Assembly: GCA_947501885.1 (NCBI GenBank)
Contig: CANMXN010000001.1
Coordinates: 372,001 to 436,000, forward strand
Origin: an uncultured Sphingorhabdus sp.
GTDB lineage: Bacteria > Pseudomonadota > Alphaproteobacteria > Sphingomonadales > Sphingomonadaceae
Reading direction: 5' to 3'
Length of the DNA stretch: 64,000 nt
The position numbers and the translations under genes are program-made. Shown here in pieces: positions 17,540 through 27,833 of the stretch. The notes below the pieces were generated by a model. It was not told where the DNA came from. It made no database searches and saw only the letters and a list, made by a program, of their open reading frames with translations. The stretch's first letter is position 1. Each line of letters opens with the position of its first letter.

Positions 17540-18232
17540 TTACCATCTACCACTTATTGCATGCCAAATATAGGCTAAGCCATATTTCAGTCTATTATCA
17601 TCAACTTTATTTGGATTATGTATATTTTTTAAATATCGAACAGCTGGAAACGCTAGGATAGTTAAGGCTCTGACCTTTTTTGATAATGGCTTTAATTCTA
17701 ACTCAAAAATATAGTCTAATGCTAATGTCTTAGCGCGCTCTCCTTGAGAGGTTTCTTGTCCAAACAAAGGTGATAAGGCCCATATTCGTCCTAATTTATC
17801 ATAATCATCGACTAAGATATTTGAGTTAGAAATACTCGCCACACATTTAAAAAACTTACCACCCCTAAGCTGTGCATATTCCAACATAGCGGCATCATCC
17901 ATATCATTATCAGACATTATTAATTGCTCCCAACCATCAACCATCGCAATCAATATATTGCTTATATCATCATTTGGGAAATATGTTTGAACTTCGTCTA
18001 TTAATGCAATTAATGGTTCACCCTTTGGTTTGTTTTTAGACCTTAAAGTATCACGCCACCATGCCAATCGAATTTGCGCAATCATGGCTTCATTCATCTT
18101 AAGTGCGATATCCTCAAGTCGAGAATCGAATATTAAAAATAAGGTTAATAATAGGCGCTTTTCAGCCTTTAAATAGACTAATGACAGCCTTTGAGGCGGT
18201 GAAATTGATGCAATGACGTCGTCCATATACAT
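17540..18232 (-). CDS. squalene/phytoene synthase-family protein (non-catalytic-looking)
   Basis: A protein of about 230 residues resembling the trans-isoprenyl synthase fold (SPPQRLSLVYLKAEKR, then LFLIFDSRLEDIALKMNEAMIAQIRLAWWRDTL). The second Asp-rich substrate motif of true phytoene synthases is not visible, so catalysis is doubtful. Mitochondrial NDUFAF6-type relatives of this fold are assembly factors, not enzymes. I chose the ATG at 18232 (AGAG upstream). An in-frame start at 18364 would add 44 residues, lack family similarity and run into the divergent tadG promoter. It is followed by the EF-hand gene. Confidence 0.6.
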   Translation of the reverse strand: MYMDDVIASISPPQRLSLVYLKAEKRLLLTLFLIFDSRLEDIALKMNEAMIAQIRLAWWRDTLRSKNKPKGEPLIALIDEVQTYFPNDDISNILIAMVDGWEQLIMSDNDMDDAAMLEYAQLRGGKFFKCVASISNSNILVDDYDKLGRIWALSPLFGQETSQGERAKTLALDYIFELELKPLSKKVRALTILAFPAVRYLKNIHNPNKVDDNRLKYGLAYIWHAISGRW

Positions 18233-18357
18233 AATCTCTGACGAGTTTCTGCGATAAATCAAGGTAAAGATTTTAGTAACTATATCTGGAAACCGATCCC
18301 TTACTAGTTGCACTCTATACGGCATGTTGAATGTAATTTCGAGTAAGGGCAAATTTG

Positions 18358-20472
18358 ATGACAAATCAAAATACGCATAAGAAAATATCTCAAAAATTTA
18401 AGCGCTTGTTGAAAGATGAAGCTGGCAATACCATCATTTTCATGGGCGCTGCTTTAATCCCAATCCTAGCGCTTATTGGCGGCGGCGTTGATGCAAGTCG
18501 TGGATATATGGCTAAAGCTAGGCTACAGCAAGCATGCGATGCTGCTACTCTGGCTGGCCGGCGGGCCGTTGGTAATGGTACATTTGACCTTATTGCGGAA
18601 CAAGAAGCAGATAGATTATTTAATGCCAATTTTGAGCAAAGCGATTTTGGAGCCACAAATACAGTTTTTACAGCACGTTCAACTGATGGTGGGAGCACTG
18701 TCACTGGTGAAGTCACTTCATCGATACCAACTATCATTATGCGTATTTTTGGTAATGAAACATTAGATCTTGCTGTAGAGTGTCAAGCTGCCCTCGATAT
18801 TGCTAATGCGGATATCACGATGGTCTTAGATACGACAGGTTCTATGAGGTTTAATGCTGCTGGTGCTGATTTATTCACAAATTTTGATGGTAGTGCAAGG
18901 CCTGGCTCACGGATGTTTGCTCTTAGAGATGCTGCAAAAAGCTTTTATCAAGTAATCAATAATGCTGCAAGTCAGACGAATGCTCGAATAAGATATGGTT
19001 TCGTGCCTTATAGTTTTACAGTTAATGTAGGGGAATTAATAGCTAATAATTCAGGAACATCATTATTGGTGGGTGACAATCCAGGGGACACTCACACCTA
19101 TCCAACAAGAAGAGCAGTTTATGAAATTGATCTACCAGATCTGATAACCACTGGCCAAACTTTTGAAACATTTACGCGGTCAGATGGAAGAGAGGCATTG
19201 TTTACATTTAATCAATGTGATCAAGGATATGGGCAGAACAACTCTTTTCAATATTATATAATTAATAATAGCGGTGTACCTACATTGGTATCTCATAACC
19301 AAACCAATGCTGGGAATCCCATCACCATAGGCAATACAACTTTTACATATAGGCGATCAAGGAGAACAAATCGAAGAGTTGTACCTGGCGTAGGTAATTT
19401 AGGACATTGTGTGCGCCGTGTTGATACTGTAACTCGTACGCCTCAAACTGGTGAAACCTTTGATGGAACAGAACCAACAGCAAGATTTTTAAAGTATCAA
19501 TATACTAATCTATCCTTACCGATAAATAGTTATGCTCTTTCTATTGATAATAGTAATCCTGCTGTTAGAAACCCTTCTTTCCCAATAGGTACGAATAGCT
19601 TTAATAGGTGGGAAGGTTGTATCGAAGAACGTGATACAATTAATGCTGAAGCTACAAATATCAATTTACCTTTGCTACCAGGCCTTACAGATTTAGACAT
19701 TAATTCATTACCTAGTAGCCCGAATAATAGATGGCGTCCATATTGGCCTGAGATAACATATTACCGTACAGCTCCTGGTTTTGGCGGAGGCTTAGGGCAA
19801 CTTAACCTTACAAGAGACCCTACAAGTGAGTTAGGATTTAAATCACAAACTGCTTGTGCTGAAAAGGCTAGGTTATTGGTTGAATACCCAGCAGATATTG
19901 ATACCGATGGTGATGGGGCTAGTGATAGAAGTTCAAATTTTGATGCTTATATTGATAGCTTAAAACCTAATGGCGGTACCTATCACGATATTGGCGCAAT
20001 TTGGGGGGGGCGTCTGGCTTCACCAAATGGTATTTTTAGTAATAATGTAAATTTACCTGCACCTAATAATGGTTTTGTATCTCGCAATTTAATATTCCTG
20101 ACTGATGGTGAATTAGAACCAGGCGTTACATCTTATTCGGCTTATGGAACAGAATATCAAAACACGAGAGTTGGGTCCTCATCTCCTGTCGTTCCGATTA
20201 GACCAAGAGGAAACGTAGGTTTTCCAGCTGAGAATTATGATGCTTATGAAGATTTAAGAAACCGTCATGATGCTCGTTTTTTAGCAGCATGTGATGCGAT
20301 TAAAGCGGAATCAATACGTATTTTCGTTGTTGCTTTTGGTACGGGTTTAACACCTAGTTTACAGCGTTGCGCCAGTGTTAACAGTGCTTTCGCAGCAGCA
20401 AATAATGATCAATTAGAAGATGCATTCTTACAAATTGCAACAAATATTGCTGACTTAAGGTTAACAAACTAA
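18358..20472 (+). CDS. TadG-like pilus-assembly protein with von Willebrand A domain
   Basis: A protein of 704 residues. The N-terminal TadG/TadE-type helix (AGNTIIFMGAALIPILALIGGGVDASRGYM, shown in part: GNTIIFMGAALIPILALIGG, about residues 24-43) anchors it in the inner membrane, followed by QQACDAATLAGRRAV. A split VWA domain begins at about 155 with the MIDAS motif VLDTTGSM and resumes near the C terminus (NLIFLTDGELEPG, FVVAFGTGL). The middle is a long Asn/Thr-rich insertion with several Cys. Such proteins act with TadE/TadF in Flp/Tad pilus or secretion systems. The first of three genes; the next overlaps by 1 nt. Start at the ATG with AAGGG upstream; the preceding TTG is less likely. 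Confidence 0.85.
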   Translation: MTNQNTHKKISQKFKRLLKDEAGNTIIFMGAALIPILALIGGGVDASRGYMAKARLQQACDAATLAGRRAVGNGTFDLIAEQEADRLFNANFEQSDFGATNTVFTARSTDGGSTVTGEVTSSIPTIIMRIFGNETLDLAVECQAALDIANADITMVLDTTGSMRFNAAGADLFTNFDGSARPGSRMFALRDAAKSFYQVINNAASQTNARIRYGFVPYSFTVNVGELIANNSGTSLLVGDNPGDTHTYPTRRAVYEIDLPDLITTGQTFETFTRSDGREALFTFNQCDQGYGQNNSFQYYIINNSGVPTLVSHNQTNAGNPITIGNTTFTYRRSRRTNRRVVPGVGNLGHCVRRVDTVTRTPQTGETFDGTEPTARFLKYQYTNLSLPINSYALSIDNSNPAVRNPSFPIGTNSFNRWEGCIEERDTINAEATNINLPLLPGLTDLDINSLPSSPNNRWRPYWPEITYYRTAPGFGGGLGQLNLTRDPTSELGFKSQTACAEKARLLVEYPADIDTDGDGASDRSSNFDAYIDSLKPNGGTYHDIGAIWGGRLASPNGIFSNNVNLPAPNNGFVSRNLIFLTDGELEPGVTSYSAYGTEYQNTRVGSSSPVVPIRPRGNVGFPAENYDAYEDLRNRHDARFLAACDAIKAESIRIFVVAFGTGLTPSLQRCASVNSAFAAANNDQLEDAFLQIATNIADLRLTN

Positions 20473-21122
20473 TGGCTATTAGAACAAAAATATACAAACG
20501 ATTAAAGAAAAACCAACAGGGTGCCGTTCTTATTGAATTTGCTTTTATTGCTCCTGCATTCTTTCTAATATTGATGGGGGTATTTGATTTTGGTTATTCA
20601 ATATATGCAAGGTCAGTCCTTAATGGAGCCATTCAAGATGCAGCCAGAGACTCCACGCTTGCATCAGCAGCAGGAAGTACGACTGTAGTAGTTGGCGGAA
20701 CAACAACTGTTGTCGCCAATGTTGATTCTATCGATGATCGTTTACAATCAGCTATTGAGGATGTTGTCCCATTTGGTACCGTAACTGTTGATAGGAAAAG
20801 TTATTTTAACTTTTTTGATGTAGAACGTGCAGAGGTATTCACTGATAGCAATTCTGATAGTGTGTGTAACAATAGTGAACCTTACACGGACGAAAATAGC
20901 AACGGTCAATGGGACGAAGATGTTGGAGCATCGGGCGTTGGTGGTCCCAGAGATGTCGTATTATATGAAGTTACTTTAGTATATAACCGTATATTCCCTT
21001 TATACAGAATGATCGGTACGACAAATGTACAAACTATTAGGTCAACAACGGTATTAAGAAACCAACCATATGGGCAACAACTTAATAACTCTTCTACAGT
21101 TCAATTAACATGTGACCCTTGA
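20472..21122 (+). CDS. TadE-like pseudopilin/pilus-assembly protein
   Basis: A 216-residue protein with a short basic N terminus, the TadE motif GAVLIEFAFIAPAFFLILMG (the Glu corresponds to pseudopilin Glu5) and a following FDFGYSIYARSVLNGAIQDAAR helix. The rest is a periplasmic domain with two Cys and Asp/Asn-rich segments. TadE-type minor pseudopilins support Tad pilus assembly. It overlaps tadG's stop by 1 nt and precedes a second TadE-like gene by 32 nt, so the three form one operon. Confidence 0.85.
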   Translation: MAIRTKIYKRLKKNQQGAVLIEFAFIAPAFFLILMGVFDFGYSIYARSVLNGAIQDAARDSTLASAAGSTTVVVGGTTTVVANVDSIDDRLQSAIEDVVPFGTVTVDRKSYFNFFDVERAEVFTDSNSDSVCNNSEPYTDENSNGQWDEDVGASGVGGPRDVVLYEVTLVYNRIFPLYRMIGTTNVQTIRSTTVLRNQPYGQQLNNSSTVQLTCDP

Positions 21123-21154
21123 TTGAATTTAGAGCATATTTTTAAGGCAATAAG

Positions 21155-21832
21155 ATGCGAATAAATAAGATTTTAAACAAACTCATAAGAAATCAAAAAG
21201 GCGTCGCAATGACCGAGTTTGCGATTAGCTTGCCGTTTTTTATAGGTGTTGGCATGTATGGTATTGAACTATCAAATATGTCGATAGTCAATATGGCGGT
21301 TAGCCAAACTGCATTAAATCTGTCTGATAATGCATCACGTTTAGGACAAACCGATGGAAGTATCATTACGCCTACAATCACTGAACATGATGTTCTATCA
21401 ACATTTGCAGGCGCAAATATTCAAGGCCGCGCTCTTAATCTGTTCGAAAATGGCAGGCTCATTTTAACGAGTTTAGAGCTAGATTCTAACAATAACCAAT
21501 TGGTAAGATGGCAAAGGTGCAAGGGTTTAAGAAATATTAATTCTAGATATGGTACAGAGGGTACTAATGGAACCGATACACCTGCATTTGTGGGTATGGG
21601 TCCTGTTGGCAGAGAAGTATTAGCGACAAATGGTACTGCTGTTATGTTCGTTGAAATTGAATATGAATATACGCCATTATTCGGAACATTATTTGTTCAA
21701 AACCGTGTTTTCAGGCAAGAGGCTGCCTTTAATATCCGCGACAGTCGGAATTTGGCAGCAGGTTTAGCACCATCACCAAGCGGTGTGAGTAGCGGACCAC
21801 CAGCTACGTGCGATCAATTTACGGCAACTTAA
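21155..21832 (+). CDS. second TadE/TadF-like pilus-assembly protein
   Basis: A 225-residue protein with the TadE/TadF N-terminal pattern: basic residues, GVAMTEFAISLPFFIGVGMY (hydrophobic helix with Glu), then a periplasmic domain with a Pro/Gly/Ser-rich C-terminal stretch. Last of the three-gene cluster. No tadA ATPase, rcpC/cpaB, secretin or prepilin peptidase is present nearby, so these proteins must work with machinery encoded elsewhere. Confidence 0.8.
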   Translation: MRINKILNKLIRNQKGVAMTEFAISLPFFIGVGMYGIELSNMSIVNMAVSQTALNLSDNASRLGQTDGSIITPTITEHDVLSTFAGANIQGRALNLFENGRLILTSLELDSNNNQLVRWQRCKGLRNINSRYGTEGTNGTDTPAFVGMGPVGREVLATNGTAVMFVEIEYEYTPLFGTLFVQNRVFRQEAAFNIRDSRNLAAGLAPSPSGVSSGPPATCDQFTAT

Positions 21833-21872
21833 AGTTTTGAATATAGTAACAAATATTATCATTTTCAAAACT
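21833..21872. terminator. AT-rich inverted repeat between convergent genes
   Basis: AGTTTTGAA (21833-21841) and TTCAAAACT (21864-21872) form a perfect 9-bp stem with a 22-nt loop, directly between the tad cluster and pdhB. It could be a weak bidirectional terminator, but the stem is AT-rich and no strong T-run follows. Confidence 0.35.
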
Positions 21873-21873
21873 C

Positions 21874-23238
21874 TTAGCGGTTGAGTATTCTCACCACTGT
21901 ATCTAAAATTTTATCTGCATTTATCATCGCTAATTTCTCTAAATTAGCGGCATAAGGCATTGGTACATTCTCATTGGTCACGCGTGTGACAGGCGAATCC
22001 AAATCATCAAAACCTTCTTCCATACAAATAGAAATAATTTCACTGCCAACCGAACAAATATGCCAACCTTCCTCGGCAACAACCAGATTATTGGTTTTAG
22101 CAAGGCTTTTTAAAACCGTCTCTTTATCAAGTGGTCTAATGGTACGAAGATCGATCACTTCCGCCTCAATCCCCTGCTCTGCCAATTTATCGGCAGCCTC
22201 TAAAGATAGTCCTACTCCAATTGAATAGGATATAATCGTTACATCGCTTCCCTCGCGCATGATACGGGCTTTACCAATTGGGAGCGTATAATCTTCCAAA
22301 TCAGGTACCTCGAAACTGCGACCATAAAGCATTTCATTTTCCAAAAATACAACAGGGTCAGGACTTTGAATCGCTGCTTTTAACAATCCTTTAGCATCTG
22401 CTGCATCATAAGGTGATATAACAATAAGACCGGGAACAGAGGCATACCAGGGCGTGTAATTTTGACTATGCTGTGCGCCAACACGGCTAGCAGCACCATT
22501 GGGACCGCGGAACACTATAGGGCAACGCATTTGTCCACCCGACATATAATTTGTCTTTGCTGCGCTGTTAATAATATGATCAATCGCCTGCATAGCAAAG
22601 TTAAAGGTCATAAATTCCACAACAGGTCTCAAGCCGCCCATTGCAGCGCCCGTACCAATACCTGCAAAACCATATTCAGTAATGGGCGTATCGATGACGC
22701 GCTTATCACCAAATTCATCCAGAAGCCCTTGCGTTACTTTATAGGCTCCTTGATATTCTGCAACCTCTTCACCCATCACAAATACACGCTCATCTTTGCG
22801 CATTTCTTCTGCCATTGCATCGCGCAATGCTTCTCTAATTGTAATTTCTTTCATGGCAGTTCCCTCTGGGATAGAAGGATCAGTTGCTCTTTCCATAGAT
22901 TTAGGCGCTTCTATAGTCTGCGTTGCTGCTTCAGGGGTATTCTCTTGAGTAACAACCTCATTATTCTTATTATTGCTAACATCATTAGGGTCATCATCTT
23001 CACCAATCAACAAAGCAATAACAGTACCAACTTTTACATTGTCACTGCCTTCTTCAATCAAAATTGGTCCCATAACGCCTTCATCAACGGCTTCAAATTC
23101 CATTGTGGCCTTATCAGTCTCTATTTCTGCGATAATATCACCACTGTTAACTTGATCGCCCTCTTTCACAAGCCAGCGAGACAATGTGCCTTCTTCCATT
23201 GTCGGAGAAAGTGCGGGCATTTTTAATTCAGAAGCCAT
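21874..23238 (-). CDS. pdhB: pyruvate dehydrogenase E1 component, beta subunit (with lipoyl domain)
   Basis: A 454-residue protein. The N-terminal lipoyl domain has [11 protein letters not shown], with the lipoyl-attachment Lys43. A linker rich in Asn, Glu, Pro and Thr (about 80-125) follows, and then the transketolase-like E1-beta module ([41 protein letters not shown]). E1 decarboxylates pyruvate with thiamine diphosphate and passes acetyl groups to E2. The fused lipoyl domain on E1-beta is known in alphaproteobacteria. The start ATG (23238) shares one base with the stop of pdhA, so the pair is translationally coupled. E2 and E3 genes are not in the window. Confidence 0.97.
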   Translation of the reverse strand: MASELKMPALSPTMEEGTLSRWLVKEGDQVNSGDIIAEIETDKATMEFEAVDEGVMGPILIEEGSDNVKVGTVIALLIGEDDDPNDVSNNKNNEVVTQENTPEAATQTIEAPKSMERATDPSIPEGTAMKEITIREALRDAMAEEMRKDERVFVMGEEVAEYQGAYKVTQGLLDEFGDKRVIDTPITEYGFAGIGTGAAMGGLRPVVEFMTFNFAMQAIDHIINSAAKTNYMSGGQMRCPIVFRGPNGAASRVGAQHSQNYTPWYASVPGLIVISPYDAADAKGLLKAAIQSPDPVVFLENEMLYGRSFEVPDLEDYTLPIGKARIMREGSDVTIISYSIGVGLSLEAADKLAEQGIEAEVIDLRTIRPLDKETVLKSLAKTNNLVVAEEGWHICSVGSEIISICMEEGFDDLDSPVTRVTNENVPMPYAANLEKLAMINADKILDTVVRILNR

Positions 23239-24302
23239 CAATATTGCTCCACCGTAATATCAGTATATAATTCTTTAGCGTCAGGTTCAGGTGATGTTTC
23301 CGCGAAATCAGCCGACTCGCTTACAATCTTGCGTATCTCTTTATCGATCGCTTTCAATTCCTCTTCTTTCACTCCCAATGACATAAGCTCTGTTTTAGCT
23401 TGTTCAATAGGATCTGATTTCTCACGAACCTCCTGCACTTCGTCACGGCTGCGGTATTTGGCAGGATCAGACATAGAATGACCACGGTACCGATATGTTT
23501 TCATCTCCAGCAATATTGGTCCTTTGCCGCTTCTTACCCAATCAATGGCTACTTCGGCCGCACCGCGCACAGCCAGCACATCCATACCATCAACTTGTAA
23601 ACCTGGAATACGAAAGCTTTCACCGCGCTTATAGAGTTGATCTTCAGATGAAGCTCTATTCACGCTTGTACCCATCGCATATTGGTTATTCTCAATGACA
23701 AATATAACGGGAAGCTTCCAAAGCTCTGCCATATTAAAACTCTCATACACTTGACCTTGATTGGCCGCACCATCTCCAAAATAGGAAAGGCAAATGCCGC
23801 CATCTTCCTTATATTTATGTCCGAATGCCAAACCTGCGCCTAGCGATACTTGCGCACCGACAATACCATGTCCGCCATAAAAACCATGTTCCACAGAGAA
23901 CATATGCATTGAACCACCCTTACCGCGAGAAATTCCTGCCTCGCGCCCCGTAAGTTCAGCCATAACAATATTAGGATCGATACCGCATGCCAGCATATGT
24001 CCGTGATCACGATAACCCGTTATGACGCTGTCTTTTCCGGGTTCAATGGCAGATTGCAAACCAACAACAACTGCTTCTTGGCCAATATAAAGATGACAAA
24101 AACCACCTATTAAACCTAAACCATAAAGCTGCCCCGCTTTTTCTTCAAAGCGCCTGATCAAAAGCATCTCACGATAAAATGCCATCATGGACTCTTTATC
24201 TAGAGGAAAACGTTCTGGGGTATTGGGCCTCTCTCTATTGGGGGTTGCAGGTACTGCTGCTTTCTTGGAGGAGCTATTCTTTTTTGCAGGTGATTTGGCC
24301 AA
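23238..24302 (-). CDS. pdhA: pyruvate dehydrogenase E1 component, alpha subunit
   Basis: A 354-residue E1-alpha that binds thiamine diphosphate and decarboxylates pyruvate as an alpha2-beta2 enzyme with PdhB. Visible signatures: [30 protein letters not shown], the diphosphate/Mg motif [19 protein letters not shown] (GDG...N), and the regulatory-loop type [17 protein letters not shown]. The first 25 residues are Lys/Ser/Ala-rich and poorly conserved. The 158-bp AT-rich gap upstream should hold the promoter of pdhA-pdhB. Confidence 0.97.
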   Translation of the reverse strand: MAKSPAKKNSSSKKAAVPATPNRERPNTPERFPLDKESMMAFYREMLLIRRFEEKAGQLYGLGLIGGFCHLYIGQEAVVVGLQSAIEPGKDSVITGYRDHGHMLACGIDPNIVMAELTGREAGISRGKGGSMHMFSVEHGFYGGHGIVGAQVSLGAGLAFGHKYKEDGGICLSYFGDGAANQGQVYESFNMAELWKLPVIFVIENNQYAMGTSVNRASSEDQLYKRGESFRIPGLQVDGMDVLAVRGAAEVAIDWVRSGKGPILLEMKTYRYRGHSMSDPAKYRSRDEVQEVREKSDPIEQAKTELMSLGVKEEELKAIDKEIRKIVSESADFAETSPEPDAKELYTDITVEQY

Positions 24303-24460
24303 TTATAATTCCTATTCGGTTGGTCACGTAACAATTCATATAATATATGATTTAATCAAATTAATTGTACCATATATATATTTTTCTCTAATTCCCTAGA
24401 GGAAAATGCAAAAAATTTAAAAAAATTATTAGGCGAGTAATTCAGATTAAAAAATAAAAA

Positions 24461-24775
24461 TTACTCCATTGGAATAATCACTTCGTCCGGGGCCACAACA
24501 TTTAAATCTCTACGCATCAGCTCCCCCGCTAAATCGGGGTCAACATTATCACTATTAAGTAATTTTACCCTGTTTCGCAGAGCATCGCGTTCTTGTTCTA
24601 ATGTTAATAGCTCTTGTTTTCGTAATGTAATTGCCGATTTATAATCGGTCCACGCCAATACACCCGTAGGCCCCAGCAATGCATATGTGCCAATCCCAAG
24701 CAATATAATCAGGGCGAAAAAGGGAATGACTACGCCGCTTAAATTTGATCGTTTGTTCCGTGACCTTCGTTTCAT
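24461..24775 (-). CDS. ftsB: FtsB/DivIC-family septum formation initiator
   Basis: A 104-residue bitopic protein: basic N terminus, one transmembrane helix (about 14-35), and a periplasmic coiled coil (LRKQELLTLEQERDALRNRVKLL) ending in the conserved DPDLAGELMRRDLNVVAPDEVI region. FtsB links FtsL and FtsQ in the divisome. The position between eno and pdhA is the usual one in this lineage. It begins 72 nt after the eno stop and is probably transcribed with eno. Confidence 0.9.
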   Translation of the reverse strand: MKRRSRNKRSNLSGVVIPFFALIILLGIGTYALLGPTGVLAWTDYKSAITLRKQELLTLEQERDALRNRVKLLNSDNVDPDLAGELMRRDLNVVAPDEVIIPME

Positions 24776-24847
24776 CGTAACAATGCACCATGTTTTGCAG
24801 CATAAATCAATATATGCTCAAATATATTGCGTAATAAATTTATCAAA

Positions 24848-26149
<1,302 letters not shown>

Positions 26150-26328
26150 TTAGTGCAACCAATTCATATGGCTATCTTTAATGCCATTGCCCTCTATAGA
26201 GATACAATAAATTTTGCAACGCTAAGCGTTATAATTAAGACAATATAATTGATTACCTATGCAACTAGAATGAGTGCGAAAGAAGGGCATTTCATTATAG
26301 GTGACAAAAATATTTTTCACTGCTATAG

Positions 26329-26359
26329 TTGACTAATGCACCTATGATACAAATATAGG
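26329..26359 (+). promoter_or_regulatory. candidate sigma-70 promoter for the H1-tailed YqjD-like cluster
   Basis: TTGACT (26329-26334) is followed after 17 bp by AATATA, or after 19 bp by TATAGG. It lies about 45-70 nt before the ATG at 26400, which has AAGGATAG as ribosome-binding site. Tentative, because the region is AT-rich. Confidence 0.3.
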
Positions 26360-26399
26360 ATTTTATAGCGCAAAATATAAGAATTTTAAGGATAGCATA

Positions 26400-27029
26400 A
26401 TGGCCGAAGATAAAAAACCCTCAAAGAAAACCAGCACGGCAGCCAAGAAACCTACTTCTAAAAAAACTACCGCTAAAAAAACTGTTACTAAAAAAACAAG
26501 CGCTAAAACAACCAAACCATCTGTTAGAAAAACAGCAGTAAGAAAAACAGCATCTTCAAAAACCTCTGCCGCAAAAAAAGTAACTGCTAAAAAAACGACA
26601 CGTGCGAAGAAAACAACTACAGCAACGAAAAAAGCAAATGCAGTTACCAAATTAAAAGCCGCGAAAGGCAAAACGGATAAGAGCAATATGAAAGATGATA
26701 TGAACGATTTTAAATCACAAGCTTCCGAGAGTGTTAAGGACACGGCCAATAAAGGCAAAGCGAGAGCCAGTGAAGCGATTGGCGGCATCAGCGATCGAAT
26801 TAGAGAGACTGCAGAGAGTATCGATGAATCTATTGGTGAGAAATACGGTGGTTTTGCTCGTAATGCAGCGGACACAATGGATGAGTTTGCTGAAAAACTA
26901 GACAGTAAAGACGTTGATGATATCGTTGATGATGCCCGCAACTTTGTTAGGAAAAGTCCAGCTCTTGCAATTGGTGCAGCAGCAGCAGTCGGTTTTTTAA
27001 TCACCCGTATTATCCGTGCAGGCAAGTGA
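26400..27029 (+). CDS. YqjD/ElaB-like (DUF883-type) membrane-anchored protein with histone-H1-like N-terminal tail
   Basis: A 209-residue two-part protein. Residues about 1-95 are Lys/Thr/Ala/Ser repeats (many KKT and AKK units) with no aromatic residue, like bacterial histone-H1 homologues. Residues about 100-209 look like the DUF883/YqjD family: amphipathic helices (SQASESVKDTANKGKARASE) and a C-terminal anchor ARNFVRKSPALAIGAAAAVG plus a hydrophobic end. In E. coli, YqjD is a C-tail-anchored protein that binds ribosomes in stationary phase. A basic tail on a membrane anchor could hold DNA or ribosomes at the membrane (inference). First of four same-strand genes. Confidence 0.75.
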   Translation: MAEDKKPSKKTSTAAKKPTSKKTTAKKTVTKKTSAKTTKPSVRKTAVRKTASSKTSAAKKVTAKKTTRAKKTTTATKKANAVTKLKAAKGKTDKSNMKDDMNDFKSQASESVKDTANKGKARASEAIGGISDRIRETAESIDESIGEKYGGFARNAADTMDEFAEKLDSKDVDDIVDDARNFVRKSPALAIGAAAAVGFLITRIIRAGK

Positions 27030-27119
27030 TAAAAAAATAGAGTTTCTCTATAATTATATATGCTGATTTGGTAATTTCTAATATTGGCTATTTCTAATAT
27101 TAGGTCTTATAAGCACAAG

Positions 27120-27545
27120 ATGGATAATGAAGAATTAGATGTTGATAGCGAAATTGATGATAGCAAATCAGAAGCTATACCAGAAGAGATTACAGTCAAA
27201 GATCAAATATCTCAGTTAATCTCTGCGATAAAAGAGAGTGTTGAACAAGAAATAAACTATTTCAAAGCGCGTACTGGTTATTCGATCTCTATGTTGCTTC
27301 GTGGTGTCATTGCATTTTTCATAGCCATTATATTCATTATGGTTGCATTCATATCACTTGGTGTAGGCATATTATTTATTTTGAAACCAATGATAGGCAT
27401 AGTTTTGGCAACTATAATAACTGTGGTAATATTTTTGACATTATCATTTGTTATGATTCTATTTGGGCGCTCATATTTTAAAAGATTATCTTTTCCTGAG
27501 CTTGCCGACCATGAGAGATTGATAGAGGATATTGATAATGAATAG
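27120..27545 (+). CDS. YqjE-like membrane protein (Phage_holin_3_6 family)
   Basis: A 141-residue protein: acidic N terminus, amphipathic helix (QISQLISAIKESVEQEINYF) and two long transmembrane segments (about 58-85 and 95-120). This is the architecture of E. coli YqjE, annotated as a holin-superfamily-III member although it is a chromosomal envelope protein. The ATG at 27120 fits best; a TTG at 27084 would add 12 residues. The next gene overlaps its end by 8 nt. There are no phage genes around it. Confidence 0.72.
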   Translation: MDNEELDVDSEIDDSKSEAIPEEITVKDQISQLISAIKESVEQEINYFKARTGYSISMLLRGVIAFFIAIIFIMVAFISLGVGILFILKPMIGIVLATIITVVIFLTLSFVMILFGRSYFKRLSFPELADHERLIEDIDNE

Positions 27546-27816
27546 AGACACCGTAAAAACATCATTCATAGAAAAACAAATGGCGCGGCATATTTTGCAA
27601 GATAATATTAGCAATGCGAAATATAACCTTGCCCCATCTACTATCAAGAATAGATGGTCAAAAACGCAAAAAGAAAAATTGCTTAATGCAAAAGATAAAA
27701 CCGCTGAGATAGCTCGTAAAAATGCTCCAGCTATTGGCATTGGTGTTTTAGCAACCGCATTATTTCTATGCCGTAAACCTCTTGTAAAAATGATTAAACA
27801 GCGAACCAACAAATAA
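27538..27816 (+). CDS. small basic single-pass membrane protein (YqjK-like position)
   Basis: A 92-residue protein: basic soluble N-terminal part with helical Lys/Ala/Glu segments, then one transmembrane helix (about 65-82, APAIGIGVLATALFLC) and a very basic C terminus. I do not recognise a Pfam family. Its size, topology and place after the YqjE-like gene recall YqjK in E. coli yqjD-yqjE-yqjK; sequence similarity is not evident. It overlaps the previous gene by 8 nt and lies 17 nt before the next. Confidence 0.65.
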   Translation: MNRDTVKTSFIEKQMARHILQDNISNAKYNLAPSTIKNRWSKTQKEKLLNAKDKTAEIARKNAPAIGIGVLATALFLCRKPLVKMIKQRTNK

Positions 27817-27833
27817 TAATAATAGGAAATAAT

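Noticed and set aside
17148-17573. Plus-strand 141-codon frame over the EF-hand gene
   Set aside because: It is opposite the clear EF-hand loops and lacks any recognisable domain or ribosome-binding site.
22462-23226. Long 254-codon open frame antisense to pdhB
   Set aside because: It lies wholly opposite the well-conserved lipoyl and E1-beta coding sequence, has no ribosome-binding site and a Phe/His/Cys-rich composition typical of shadow frames.
26363-27025. 220-codon minus-strand frame opposite the Lys-rich gene
   Set aside because: Its long Phe/Val/Leu stretches simply mirror AAA/GCA/ACT-rich codons of the plus-strand gene, which has the ribosome-binding site and family-like C terminus.
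27120-27545. Holin-family match as evidence for a prophage
   Set aside because: The architecture is YqjE-like, the neighbours are YqjD-like envelope proteins, and no phage structural, lysis or integrase gene is present.
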